A DNA stretch of 21,288 nucleotides from Thermoplasmata archaeon (GCA_030040865.1 JASHSX010000102.1:1-21288), one strand, 5' to 3'; numbered from the stretch's first letter, positions 6,055 to 14,627 are shown. Notes: generated from the letters alone by a model not told the origin. Program-made: numbers and translations.

Positions 6055-7638
6055 GTGCCCTCGGGCCCTCCCGGCCCTCTCCCGACCGGCGCGGGCGGTA
6101 CGGAGCTCGACCGTCTTCGTTCGATCGTCGCCGCGTACTTCCCCGTCTACGAGACCCGGGTCGGCCCGCAGTCGGTCCTCCTCGCCGTCCATCTCGATCC
6201 CGCGACGCTCGAGGGGAAGTTCGACGCGCTTCGCCGCGAGCTGTGGCCCCTCCAGTACGTGCCCCTCCTCCGCCGGCAGATGGGCGAGGATTTCGTCGAA
6301 GTGGTCCGCCGGCCGACGCAGCGCCCGACGCGGCAGTGGATCAACGTCCTTTTGCTGGCGGGGACGGTCCTCACGACGAGCTTCGCCGGCGCCCTCATCT
6401 GGATCGCGTACGTCGGGGGGGCGACGTTCACCGCCGGCGACTTCGCGTACGGCGCGCTCTACTTCGCGGCCCCGGTGCTGCTCATCCTCGGCCTCCACGA
6501 GCTCGCGCACTACTGGATGGCCCGCCGCCACCACGTGGAGGCGTCGCTACCGTACTTCATGCCCGTGCCGCCCCCCCTCCTGTTCGGCACGCTCGGGGCG
6601 TTCATCTCAATCCGAGAGCCGTTCCCGGACAAGAAGACCCTGTTCGACATCGGGGTCGCCGGCCCCCTCACCGGGTTCGCGGCGTCGATCCCGATCGCCC
6701 TCGCCGGTCTGTACCTGTCGATCCACGCCCCGGTGATCCCCGCGAACTACTGCGGTCCGACGATCCTCGGGGTCGACTACGGCAACCTCCTGGTCGGGAT
6801 CCCCCTGTTCTGGTACGCGCTCAAGCTGTTCTTCCCGGCGGCGGTAGCGCTGAGCCCGCTCGCGCTCGCGGGCTGGGTCGGGATCCTCATCACGGCGATC
6901 AACCTTCTGCCGGTGGGCCAGCTCGACGGCGGCCACGTCTGGCGCGCGCTCTTCGGGGAGCGCGTCCGGTACGTGAGCTACGCCGGCGTGGTGATCCTCT
7001 TCTCCATCGGTATCCTGTTCTACGCCGGGTGGCTCTTCTTCGCCCTCCTGATCCTTGTCCTCGGGATGCGGCATCCCCCGCCGCTCAACGACATCACTCC
7101 GCTCGACACGAAGCGGGTCGCCGTCGGGGTGCTCACCGTCGCGGTGCTCCTCACCGGCTTCGTGCTGACCCCGCTCGCCGAGCCGCCCGGCGCGGTGAGC
7201 TTCCCGACGCACGCGATCGACTACGCCGGCGGTTCGCCGTCCGCGACGTACGCCAACCTGACCGCGACGCTCGACAACCAGGACCCGGTGCCGCACGGCT
7301 TCACGCTCTCGATCTCGCTCGCGAACGCGACCCTCCCGGGGCCGGGGAACGCGACGACCAACCTCACGGGGGCCGCGCTCAGCGCCTGGGCCGCCGGCAA
7401 CGTCACCTGGACGTTCTACCTCACGAACGGCCGGACGTACACCGCCTCCGGGGTCTCCGCGAGCCTCCCGGGCGCGGACTTCCTCACGGTCAACGCGACG
7501 ACGCAGACGAACGTGACCGTCGGCTTCTCGAGCGTCTCCCCGCTCCTCGGCGCCGGCGTGTCGCTCGCGACGACCGAGTACTGCGCGGAGTCCGGCTCCG
7601 GCGCGGCGAGCGTACTGTTCACGCCGCAGTGGACGTAG
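6055..7638 (+). CDS. site-2 protease family (M50) with secreted C-terminal domain
   Basis: This 527-aa intramembrane metalloprotease cleaves substrates within the membrane. The zinc site is complete: HELAH at residues 148-152 (H148, E149, H152) in one helix and NLLPVGQLDGG at 283-293 (third ligand D291) in another. The N-terminal ~95 residues are a soluble domain typical of archaeal S2P proteins (LWPLQYVPLLRRQMG). Several transmembrane helices follow between about 98 and 370. Residues ~385-527 form a beta-rich domain with seven N-x-T sequons, so it should face outside the cell and may be glycosylated. The GTG start is 4 bases after the DUF5611 stop. The last 20 bases overlap the 3' end of the convergent methyltransferase gene. 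Substrate is unknown. Confidence 0.88.
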   Translation: MPSGPPGPLPTGAGGTELDRLRSIVAAYFPVYETRVGPQSVLLAVHLDPATLEGKFDALRRELWPLQYVPLLRRQMGEDFVEVVRRPTQRPTRQWINVLLLAGTVLTTSFAGALIWIAYVGGATFTAGDFAYGALYFAAPVLLILGLHELAHYWMARRHHVEASLPYFMPVPPPLLFGTLGAFISIREPFPDKKTLFDIGVAGPLTGFAASIPIALAGLYLSIHAPVIPANYCGPTILGVDYGNLLVGIPLFWYALKLFFPAAVALSPLALAGWVGILITAINLLPVGQLDGGHVWRALFGERVRYVSYAGVVILFSIGILFYAGWLFFALLILVLGMRHPPPLNDITPLDTKRVAVGVLTVAVLLTGFVLTPLAEPPGAVSFPTHAIDYAGGSPSATYANLTATLDNQDPVPHGFTLSISLANATLPGPGNATTNLTGAALSAWAAGNVTWTFYLTNGRTYTASGVSASLPGADFLTVNATTQTNVTVGFSSVSPLLGAGVSLATTEYCAESGSGAASVLFTPQWT

Positions 7639-8656
7639 GCGCGGCCGACCGGTCCGCGCCCCGCGCGTAGACCCGGAACTCGCGCGTCAGGCTCCGGTGG
7701 ACCCGGACGGGAACGAGGGCTTGGCGGACCCACGGGGCGGGGAGCGGATCGTCACCGCCGGGGAGCACGAGGACGATCCGGCCGCCGTCGCGTACCCGGT
7801 CCGCCCAGCGGGGGAGTACCCGCGCCACGACCGCCGCGGCGTCCTCGCCGCCCGTTCCCGACGCCCGGCCGTACGGCGGATCGGTCACGATCGCGTCGAA
7901 CGCGGCCCCCTCCGCGGCAACCTCACCGGCATCGCCGACGACGATCGCTTCGGGGGCGAGGCCGAGGTGCGCAAAGTTCCGCAGCGCTCCCTTGGCCATC
8001 TCGGGGTCGCGGTCGATCCCGACCGTACGGGCCCCGAGAAGGGCGGCCTCCGCAAGGAGGGCACCGGTTCCGATGAACGGGTCGAGCACGAGGTCCCCGG
8101 GTCGGATGCGGGCGAGGTTTACCGCCGCCCGGGCGAGCCGGGGCGCGAGACTGACCGGCCGTTGGAACGGGAGGCGGGGCATGCGGCGGCCGGTGTACGC
8201 CCGCCGGTCGACCGGGGCGACCTCCTCGAACAGGGAGTCCGCTCCGTCGGAGGCCCGTGCGAGCCAGAAACGACGCTCGGGAGCATCGAGGTCGATGCGG
8301 CCCCCGCCGCCCGTGTAGGCGTCCCCCGCGCGGGCGATCGCCGGATCGCGTCCGCCCCCGGTCGGGCGTCCGATACGGCGGATCGCGGCGCTCTTCCCCG
8401 CACCGCCGGCCATGCGGAGCGCCGCTTCGATGTCGTTCCCAGTGCCGAGGAGTTCGAGGCACCGGCGAGCGAGCGCGAGCCGGCCCGCGAGCTCCCGCAC
8501 GGTGTCCCGGGAGGGAAGCTCGACGATCAGGAGGGCCGGATCCGCGCCGAAGGAAGCACCGCTGGACCCTCCGCCAAGCGCCTCCGCGGCGGCGATCGCT
8601 TCGGCGGTCGCGAGGGGGAGGCTTTCGCCGGACCGCTCGACGTACGCCCGGATCAC
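7619..8656 (-). CDS. trmG10: tRNA (guanine(10)-N2)-methyltransferase, TrmG10/Trm11 family
   Basis: This 345-aa enzyme methylates the exocyclic amine of G10 in tRNA using S-adenosylmethionine. An N-terminal region of about 160 residues fits the divergent THUMP-containing half of the family. It is followed by the linker RLPFQRPVSLAPRLARAAVN, the SAM-binding motif DPFIGTGALL (192-201), the acidic GIDRDPEM segment and the catalytic DPPYGR (259-264) characteristic of N2-guanine methyltransferases. The GTG start at 8656 overlaps the stop of the Mut7-C gene (GTGA), implying translational coupling. The frame is open further upstream, but that part is the shadow of the Mut7-C gene. Its 3' end runs 20 bases into the convergent protease gene. 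Mono- versus dimethylation cannot be told from sequence. Confidence 0.88.
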   Translation of the reverse strand: MIRAYVERSGESLPLATAEAIAAAEALGGGSSGASFGADPALLIVELPSRDTVRELAGRLALARRCLELLGTGNDIEAALRMAGGAGKSAAIRRIGRPTGGGRDPAIARAGDAYTGGGGRIDLDAPERRFWLARASDGADSLFEEVAPVDRRAYTGRRMPRLPFQRPVSLAPRLARAAVNLARIRPGDLVLDPFIGTGALLAEAALLGARTVGIDRDPEMAKGALRNFAHLGLAPEAIVVGDAGEVAAEGAAFDAIVTDPPYGRASGTGGEDAAAVVARVLPRWADRVRDGGRIVLVLPGGDDPLPAPWVRQALVPVRVHRSLTREFRVYARGADRSAAPTSTAA

Positions 8657-9129
8657 GGAGACAGCTCCCGGGACCACTCCGTGAGACGCCTCCGGATCCC
8701 CGCGGTGTGGGAGCCGTCCCAGTAGACGTGGGCGCAGGCGGCGCACCGGAACGTCGGCCGGCCCGCGCTCAGCACCCCGGCGGGGAGCGGCGCGGCGCGT
8801 GCCTGGGCCTCGGTCGGCCGCCACGGCACGAGCGGCCCGTTGCATAGGGTGCAGCGGGTGAAGGCCACCTCGTAGGGGATCCCGGGGAACGCGCGAGCGA
8901 CCGCGAGCCACTGTTCTCGGACCGACGGACTGTTTAGGAGTAGGGACCGGACGGCGCGTCGCGCGAGGGCGCGGTCGCGCGTCAGGACCACCCGATCCTC
9001 CTCCCGCGCCCACACGACGATCTCCTCGTCGGTCCTCCCGCGGGCATAGGCCGTGTCGCAGCCGGTGAACCGCAGGTACCGGGCGAGCCGGCCCACCATC
9101 TCGTCCGCGAGCCATCGGGGAGTCGCCAC
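8653..9129 (-). CDS. Mut7-C RNase domain protein with zinc ribbon
   Basis: This 158-aa protein matches Mut7-C, a PIN-like nuclease domain. Residues 6-55 carry the typical beginning (WLADEMVGRLARYLRFTGCD, with D9 and later D34/E35) and RVVLTRDRAL, which supplies further acidic residues. The C-terminal part has a zinc ribbon with C93/C96 (CTLC) and C129/C132 (CAAC), followed by VYWDGSHTAGIRRRL. All expected features are present, so the nuclease is probably active. The start is a GTG at 9129 with a GGGAGG about 12 bases upstream; no better upstream start is seen. It is the first gene of a two-gene operon with trmG10 (GTGA overlap) and diverges from glmM. Cytoplasmic RNA processing is the inferred role; the substrate is unknown. 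Confidence 0.85.
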   Translation of the reverse strand: MATPRWLADEMVGRLARYLRFTGCDTAYARGRTDEEIVVWAREEDRVVLTRDRALARRAVRSLLLNSPSVREQWLAVARAFPGIPYEVAFTRCTLCNGPLVPWRPTEAQARAAPLPAGVLSAGRPTFRCAACAHVYWDGSHTAGIRRRLTEWSRELSP

Positions 9130-9165
9130 GGTTCGACGGCCCTCCCGCGCGCCAGCACCGCGTCC

Positions 9166-9172
9166 GATATAG
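9166..9172. promoter_or_regulatory. TATA element in glmM/Mut7-C divergent region
   Basis: GATATAG is the only AT-rich island between the divergent genes. It is centred about 29 bases before the ATG at 9198, fitting a leaderless glmM transcript and ruling against the in-frame GTG at 9183, which would be only about 14 bases away. Read on the minus strand (CTATATC) it lies about 40 bases before the Mut7-C start, so one element may serve both directions. Confidence 0.55.
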
Positions 9173-9197
9173 CGCCGGACGGGTGACGGCGGATGCG

Positions 9198-10586
9198 ATG
9201 CCGACGGCGCCCCGTCTCTTCGGGACCAACGGCATCCGCGAGGTCGTCGGGGAGAAGCTCACCGCGCCGTTCGTGACGTCGATCGCCGAGGCGATCGCCG
9301 CGAACTACGCGCCCGGCGCCCCCATCGTCGTGGGGTGGGACGGTCGGACGTCGAGCGTCGCGTTCGCCCGGATCGTCGGATCCGTGCTCGTCCTCGCGGG
9401 ACACCGGGTGATCGAGGTCGGGCTGCTCCCGACCCCCGCGATCCAGTACAGCGTGCGACGGCTCGGGGCGCAGCTCGGCGTGATCGTCACGGCGTCCCAC
9501 AACCCGCCCGAGTTCAACGGAGTGAAGTGCATCGCCGCCGACGGGCTCGAGGAGACCCGGACGTCGGAGGAGGCGATCGAGACGGGTGTCGCGGAGCGCG
9601 TCACCGCTGTGGCGCCGTACGACCGCGTGGGGTCGGTGGCGCTCGATACGCACGGCGCGACCGGCTACGTCGACGGGATCGTTGCGCAGGTCGATGTCGA
9701 GCGGATCGCGAAGCGACACTTCACCGTGGTCCTCGATTGCGGCAACGGGGCCTCGGTCCCCACGAGCCCGATGCTCCTGCAGCGGCTCGGGTGCCGCGTG
9801 ATCACGCTGAACGGTCACGTGGACGGCACCTTCCCCGGGCATCTTTCCGAACCGACCGAGGCGAACCTGAAGGACCTCGTGCGCGTCGTGCCATCGTTCC
9901 ACGCCGATCTGGGCGTGGCCCACGACGGGGACGCCGACCGGGCGGTGTTCGTCGAGGCCGACGGCCGGTACGTCCCCGGGGAGGAGACGCTGACCCTGCT
10001 CGCGCTCGACGCGGTCGAGCGGAACCGCGGGGGGATCGTCGTCAGCCCGGTCTCGGCGTCGCAGAGCGTCGAGGACGCGATCCGCCCGCTGGGCGGCCGC
10101 GTCGTCTACACTCGGGTGGGCTCTCCCAGCGTGACCCACGCCATGCAGGAGCACCGGGCCGTCTTCGGGGGCGAGGAGAACGGCGGTCTCATCTTTCCCG
10201 CGTTCCAGCTGGCGCGCGACGGCGGCATGACCCTCGCGGCGGTCCTCGACCTCCTGGCCCGACGGAAGAAGAGCCTCGGGGAGCTCTTGCGAGAGATCCC
10301 GCGCTACACGATGTTGAAGGAGAAGATCGGCTGCCCGTCCGAGCTGCGGGATCGGGTGATGGTCCGGGTGACCGAGGAGCTCCGCGGTCGCGCGGAACGG
10401 ATCGAGACGATCGACGGGGTGAAGGCCTACTTCCCCGGGGGATGGGTGCTGCTGCGACCGTCGGGGACCGAGCCGCTCTTCCGCGTCTTCGCGGAGGCGA
10501 AGGAGCCGGCCCGGGCCCGTGCGATCGCCGACGAAGGGCTCCGTTCGGTACGGGCTGCGATCGAGCAGTTCACCGCGGCCCCGTAG
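9198..10586 (+). CDS. glmM: phosphoglucosamine mutase (alpha-D-phosphohexomutase family)
   Basis: This 462-aa enzyme interconverts glucosamine 6-phosphate and glucosamine 1-phosphate for UDP-GlcNAc synthesis; archaeal members may also act on other hexose phosphates. All four functional motifs are present: catalytic phosphoserine TASHNP (S100), metal loop DGDADR (243-248), sugar-binding GGEENGG (324-330, the usual archaeal form) and phosphate-binding RPSGTEP (420-426). The N-terminus RLFGTNGIREVV is the family start. I chose the ATG at 9198 because the TATA element is about 29 bases upstream; the GTG at 9183 adds five residues and would fall too near the TATA box. A 7-bp hairpin lies 25 bases after the stop. 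GlmM versus phosphomannomutase activity cannot be settled by sequence alone. Confidence 0.88.
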   Translation: MPTAPRLFGTNGIREVVGEKLTAPFVTSIAEAIAANYAPGAPIVVGWDGRTSSVAFARIVGSVLVLAGHRVIEVGLLPTPAIQYSVRRLGAQLGVIVTASHNPPEFNGVKCIAADGLEETRTSEEAIETGVAERVTAVAPYDRVGSVALDTHGATGYVDGIVAQVDVERIAKRHFTVVLDCGNGASVPTSPMLLQRLGCRVITLNGHVDGTFPGHLSEPTEANLKDLVRVVPSFHADLGVAHDGDADRAVFVEADGRYVPGEETLTLLALDAVERNRGGIVVSPVSASQSVEDAIRPLGGRVVYTRVGSPSVTHAMQEHRAVFGGEENGGLIFPAFQLARDGGMTLAAVLDLLARRKKSLGELLREIPRYTMLKEKIGCPSELRDRVMVRVTEELRGRAERIETIDGVKAYFPGGWVLLRPSGTEPLFRVFAEAKEPARARAIADEGLRSVRAAIEQFTAAP

Positions 10587-10610
10587 TCCGTCGGGAGATT
10601 CGCCCGCGCG

Positions 10611-10628
10611 CCCCCGTCCGCACGGGGG
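10611..10628. terminator. hairpin between convergent glmM and DUF1634 genes
   Basis: CCCCCGT (10611-10617) and ACGGGGG (10622-10628) form a perfect 7-bp stem with a CCGC loop, 25 bases after the glmM stop in a convergent spacer. No T-run follows on either strand, so a classical intrinsic terminator is not shown; it may only block 3' exonucleases. Confidence 0.35.
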
Positions 10629-10706
10629 TCCCGCGCGGAACGGGGGACTCTCACGGCGGTGCGGGCGACCCCAAGGCTCGCGGTGCGATCGCGACCGGCG
10701 GATCCG

Positions 10707-11135
10707 TTATCGGACCAACGGCCCGATCACGAGAAGGCCGAGCAGGAGAAGAACGAACACCGTGAGGGTGATGGCGGTGAGCGTGCGCTCGCCGCCCCGG
10801 GAGAAGTAGTACATCCCCGAGAGAACGCGCAATAGGGGGGTGGCGATCAGCAGCAGCACCCCGAGCGTGAGGTACGCGGGGACCGAACCGGCGGCGAGAC
10901 CGGCCGCGAGCTCGCTCACGCCGAGGTAGCGGAGGATCGGGTTGGCCGCGAGGATCGATCCGAGCGAAGCGCCCGGATTCTGGAGGGCGTAGGCGAGGAT
11001 CGCTCCCAGCAGGACGGCGACCGCCGCCGCGAGCCCGACCCGCAGCACGACGACCATCCGGACGTACGCTTCGGTCGGGAGCTCCCGGACCGGGGCGGGG
11101 TCGGCGGGAGCGGGGGCGGCGCCGGAGTCGCTCAT
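10707..11135 (-). CDS. DUF1634 membrane protein
   Basis: This 142-aa protein has a short proline/alanine-rich cytoplasmic N-terminus and three hydrophobic helices: about residues 26-50 (MVVVLRVGLAAAVAVLLG), 80-100 (VPAYLTLGVLLLIATPLLRV) and 118-140 (LTAITLTVFVLLLLGLLVIG). The motif TPLLRVLSGMYYF after helix two is the hallmark of DUF1634. These proteins are commonly encoded beside TauE/SafE exporters, and here the ATG overlaps the stop of the TauE/SafE gene by four bases (ATGA). It is likely an accessory subunit of that transporter; its mechanism is unknown. A proline-rich start of about 20 residues is unusual but not disruptive. Confidence 0.82.
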   Translation of the reverse strand: MSDSGAAPAPADPAPVRELPTEAYVRMVVVLRVGLAAAVAVLLGAILAYALQNPGASLGSILAANPILRYLGVSELAAGLAAGSVPAYLTLGVLLLIATPLLRVLSGMYYFSRGGERTLTAITLTVFVLLLLGLLVIGPLVR

Positions 11136-11998
11136 GCGAGCCCGAACCCCCGCAGGATCACCTCGATCGCGAGCGCGAGGACGACCGGGACGAACAGGTA
11201 CCGTACCGTGCGGTTCCTCAGCCCCGGAAGGATCTGGCTCCCGAGGTAGGCGCCCGCGGCCGTGCCGATCGCCACCGGCGCCGCGAGGACCGGGTTGACG
11301 TACCCCGCCGCCAGCATCACGCCCGCCCCGGCGGCGGCGGTGACGCCGATCATGAAGTTGCTGGTCGCGGTGGCGATCTTCATCGGCAGGTTGAGGAACC
11401 GGTCGAGGGCGAGGACCTTGAACACGCCGGCGCCGATCCCGAACATCCCCGAGACGATCCCGGCACCGAACATCACGCCGAGCGCCGGGGTCGTGTCGGC
11501 GGCCTCGTAGGAGACGTCACGGCCGAGCGCCGCGTCGTGGTAGTGGCCGCGCAACCCGAGCCGGCGGGAGCGGGCGTCGGGGGAACGGGGCTCCGGTAGC
11601 TCGTTCGCCCGGCGGGTGAGCGTGAGGGGGATGATCGTCAGCAGCACCCCGCCCAGCGCGATGAGCAGCGCGTTCTCGAGGTCCGCGTGGACGAGGAAGA
11701 TCGTGAACGTCGCCCCGAGCAGCGCGCCCGGGACGGTCGCGATCTCGAGGAACATGCCGATCCGCAGGTCGGTCAGCCGGTCCCGGACGTACGCCGCGCC
11801 GGTCGTCGAGGACGTGGCGAGGATCGTCACCATCCCCGTGCCGGCGGCGAACGCGAACGATGTGTCGAAGCCCCCCACGAGGATCGGGATCACGACGACG
11901 GCCCCGCCGAGACCGGTGAGGGAGCCCACCAGGCCCGCCGCCACCCCCGTTACCGCGAGGAGGAGCAGGAGGGTCCAGAGGTCCACGGACATCCCCAT
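11132..11998 (-). CDS. TauE/SafE family sulfite/organosulfonate exporter-type permease
   Basis: This 288-aa membrane protein has two related halves of about four helices each, the typical TauE/SafE (DUF81) layout. The first half begins GLVGSLTGLGGAVVVIPIL and the second half repeats the motif as GIVSGMFGIGAGVFKVLAL. A charged cytoplasmic linker (about residues 128-170) separates them. The family exports anions such as sulfite, sulfonates or sulfoacetate, but members differ and the substrate here is not known. The start could be the ATG at 11998 or the one two codons later at 11992. It is transcribed divergently from the GH15 gene and is followed by DUF1634. The nearby ATP sulfurylase gene makes a sulfur-related role reasonable, as inference only. 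Confidence 0.85.
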   Translation of the reverse strand: MGMSVDLWTLLLLLAVTGVAAGLVGSLTGLGGAVVVIPILVGGFDTSFAFAAGTGMVTILATSSTTGAAYVRDRLTDLRIGMFLEIATVPGALLGATFTIFLVHADLENALLIALGGVLLTIIPLTLTRRANELPEPRSPDARSRRLGLRGHYHDAALGRDVSYEAADTTPALGVMFGAGIVSGMFGIGAGVFKVLALDRFLNLPMKIATATSNFMIGVTAAAGAGVMLAAGYVNPVLAAPVAIGTAAGAYLGSQILPGLRNRTVRYLFVPVVLALAIEVILRGFGLA

Positions 11999-12096
11999 CC
12001 GTGCCGCGGGAAAAGCACCGCGGACCGTGCGCGCCTCTCGGACGCGCCGCGAAGCTTGAAGGGCCTCCGGGGGTCTCGTTCGCGCCGAGGCACGCC

Positions 12097-14556
12097 GTGG
12101 AGCCGTGGGGAGATCGGACGGCGTTCGGCGCTCCCGGGATGGCGCCGCGCTGGTCCCACAGCAACAAGGACGGCGTGGGCACGGCGTACTCGGCCGACTC
12201 GCGCCTCTGGTTCACGATGTGGCGCGGCATCGTGACCGAGGTCTACTTCCCGACGATCGACCGGCCCCAGCTGCGGGACCTCGAGTTCCTGCTCACGGAC
12301 GGCACGAGCTTCTTCCACGAGGAGAAGCGTCACGTGAGGTCCGTGACCGAGCGCTCGGGAGAGCACGCCCTGGCCTACCGGGTCCGGGGCGAGGACCCGG
12401 AGGCGAACTATCGGATCCACAAGCAGGTGCTCGCCGACCCGCACCTGCCGACCCTGCTGGTCCAGAGCCGCATCGAGCTGCTGCGGCCGAGCCTCACCGG
12501 CCGGCTCCGACTCTTCGCCCTGGCCTCGCCGCACCTGGACGTCGGCGGCTGGGGCAACTCCGCCACCGTCTACCGCGTCCTCGACCAGCCGATCCTGACC
12601 GCCGAGAAGAACGGCGTCGCGCTCGCCGTGGGCTGCACGACGCCGTTCTCGCGGGCGAGCGTGGGGTACGTCGGCGCCAGCGACGGATGGACGGACCTCT
12701 CCCAGCACCTCGACCTCACCTGGTCGTTCGATCGCGCGCCGGACGGTAACGTCGCGCTCACCGGCGAGATCCCGCTGTTCCACGAGCGGACCGAATTCAC
12801 CCTCGGGCTCGCCTTCGGCGAGTCGATCTCCGCCGCGGTGACCGCGCTCTTCCAGTCGCTCGGCACCCCCTTCGAGGTCCACCTGAAACGGTTCTACGAC
12901 CAGTGGGCCCGGATCGCCGCCCACGAGCTCCCGATCGCCGGCCCGTCGCACGACGGCGGTCGCCTCTACCGCCTCTCTCGGTCGATCCTCCTCGCTCACG
13001 AGGACAAGACCTACCCCGGCGCGTTCATCGCATCCCTATCGATCCCGTGGGGGGCCGCGAAGGGCGATGAGGACCGGGGCGGCTACCATCTCGTCTGGAC
13101 CCGCGACATGGCCCAGACCGCGGGCGCCCTCATGGCGTCCGGGAACACCGAGGCGCCCGCCCGGGCCCTCATCTACCTCGCGACGCGGCAGCAGGCGGAC
13201 GGCGGATTTCCGCAGAACTTCTGGGTCGACGGGGCACCGTACTGGACCGGGGTTCAGCTGGACGAGGTCGCGTACCCGATCCTTCTCGCCGGCCGGCTCC
13301 GGGAGACCGGGGCCCTCGCCAACTTCGACCCGATCCCGATGCTCCGGTCCGCCGTGCGGTTCCTCATCGAGCGGGGACCGGCGACCGAGCAGGACCGTTG
13401 GGAGGAGGTCGGAGGGTACTCGCCGTCGACGATCGCGGCGTCGATCGCCGCCCTCACGCTCGCCGCCGAGCTGGCGACGGAGCGCGGCCTGCGGTCCGAC
13501 GGCCGGTTCGTCCAGGAGTACGCGGACTTCCTGGAACAGCACGTCGACCGATGGACGGTGACGGAGTCCGGGACGCTCGTCCCGGGCATCCCCCGGCACT
13601 ACGTCCGGATCCGCCCCGTCGCGGTCCACGACCCCCACCCCGACGAGGGCCCGGATCTGGGGATGGTCCGCCTGCCGAACCTTCCGCCCGGCGTTCCGGA
13701 CCTCGTGCCGGCGGCGGAGGTCGTCGACGGAGGATTCCTCGACCTCGTCCGCTACGGCATCCGGGCCCCGGACGACCCGCTCGTGCTCGACTCGATCCGG
13801 GTGATGGATCGGGTCCTCCGCGTCGACACCCCGTTCGGACCGGTGTGGCGTCGGTACAATCACGACGGGTACGGAACCCGCGACGACGGTGGGCCTTACG
13901 ACGGCTGGGGCACCGGCCGCGCGTGGCCGCTCCTCACCGGGGAGCGGGGCCACTACGAGCTGGCGGCGGGCCGGAATCCCGCCCCGTACCTGCGGGCGAT
14001 GGAGCGGTTCGCGAACTCGGTCGGCCTCTTGCCCGAACAGGTATGGGACGAGGCGGACCGCCCGACGTTGCACTTGGAGCTGGGGCGTCCTACCGAGTCC
14101 GCGGTGCCGCTCGCCTGGGCCCACGCGGAGTACGTGAAGTTGCTGCGCTCGGCGGCCGACGGGCGCGTCTACGACATGCTGCCCTCCGTCGAGCAGCGGT
14201 ATGTGAAGGGCCGGGCCTCCCACCGCCGCTTCGAGGTCTGGAAGTTCAACCGGCAGCCGGCGACGTTCGACGTGGGGGAGACCCTTCGGGTGATCGCGGA
14301 CCAGCCGTTCGTGCTCCACGCCAGCCGCGACGGCTGGGCGACCGTCTCGGACGGCGAGTCGAGCTCGACCGTCTTCGGACTCCACTTCGCCGACCTCGCG
14401 CCGCTCGCGCATGCGGGTGACCGATGGACGTTCACGTTCCGGTGGGTGAACGTCGACCGCTGGGAGGGTCGGGACTACGCCGTGACCGCGGTCGACCCCC
14501 CCGCGTCGCGTCGGGGAGTTCGAAGCGGCGGAGCGTCCCGTCCTACGGGCGCCTAG
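12097..14556 (+). CDS. glycoside hydrolase family 15 (glucoamylase-type)
   Basis: This enzyme of about 819 aa should release glucose from alpha-glucans such as maltodextrin or glycogen, or act on a related alpha-glucoside. The N-terminal beta-sandwich domain begins GAPGMAPRWS...GVGTAYS and includes WFTMWRGIVTEVYFP. The (alpha/alpha)6 catalytic domain shows WTRDMAQTAGALMASG, GGFPQNFWVDGAPYWTGVQLDE (proposed general acid, E390) and WGTGRAWPLLTGERGHYELA (proposed general base, E616). A C-terminal beta domain follows after about residue 710. No signal peptide is evident, so it is probably cytoplasmic. The frame is open from a GTG at 12001. I prefer the GTG at 12097, which has GAGG 6 bases before it and keeps the conserved AFGAPG start; the ATG at 12139 would lose that segment. 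Confidence 0.87.
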   Translation: MEPWGDRTAFGAPGMAPRWSHSNKDGVGTAYSADSRLWFTMWRGIVTEVYFPTIDRPQLRDLEFLLTDGTSFFHEEKRHVRSVTERSGEHALAYRVRGEDPEANYRIHKQVLADPHLPTLLVQSRIELLRPSLTGRLRLFALASPHLDVGGWGNSATVYRVLDQPILTAEKNGVALAVGCTTPFSRASVGYVGASDGWTDLSQHLDLTWSFDRAPDGNVALTGEIPLFHERTEFTLGLAFGESISAAVTALFQSLGTPFEVHLKRFYDQWARIAAHELPIAGPSHDGGRLYRLSRSILLAHEDKTYPGAFIASLSIPWGAAKGDEDRGGYHLVWTRDMAQTAGALMASGNTEAPARALIYLATRQQADGGFPQNFWVDGAPYWTGVQLDEVAYPILLAGRLRETGALANFDPIPMLRSAVRFLIERGPATEQDRWEEVGGYSPSTIAASIAALTLAAELATERGLRSDGRFVQEYADFLEQHVDRWTVTESGTLVPGIPRHYVRIRPVAVHDPHPDEGPDLGMVRLPNLPPGVPDLVPAAEVVDGGFLDLVRYGIRAPDDPLVLDSIRVMDRVLRVDTPFGPVWRRYNHDGYGTRDDGGPYDGWGTGRAWPLLTGERGHYELAAGRNPAPYLRAMERFANSVGLLPEQVWDEADRPTLHLELGRPTESAVPLAWAHAEYVKLLRSAADGRVYDMLPSVEQRYVKGRASHRRFEVWKFNRQPATFDVGETLRVIADQPFVLHASRDGWATVSDGESSSTVFGLHFADLAPLAHAGDRWTFTFRWVNVDRWEGRDYAVTAVDPPASRRGVRSGGASRPTGA

Positions 14557-14627
14557 GGCCCTGCCGCGCGACCTCGTCGAACGGCCGTACGATCCCGACG
14601 GGAGGTCCGGACCGCGGTCGCCATCGA

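Noticed and set aside
5701..6534. Minus-strand open frame opposite DUF5611 and the protease
   Set aside because: The plus strand carries recognisable DUF5611 and HExxH motifs; the antisense text has none.
6243..7670. Plus-strand frame of 475 codons overlapping the protease gene
   Set aside because: Arg/Pro/Ala-rich text typical of a shifted frame, without hydrophobic helices or motifs.
7697..8725. Plus-strand frame opposite trmG10
   Set aside because: The minus strand has the DPPYGR and SAM-binding motifs; the plus frame is a shadow.
8982..10154. Minus-strand frame of 390 codons opposite glmM
   Set aside because: It is antisense to the intact glmM motifs and shows no family pattern.
12001..12096. 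N-terminal extension of the GH15 protein from a GTG at 12001
   Set aside because: The 32 extra residues are Arg/Pro/Gly-rich without family similarity and would run directly into the divergent TauE/SafE start, leaving no room for promoters.
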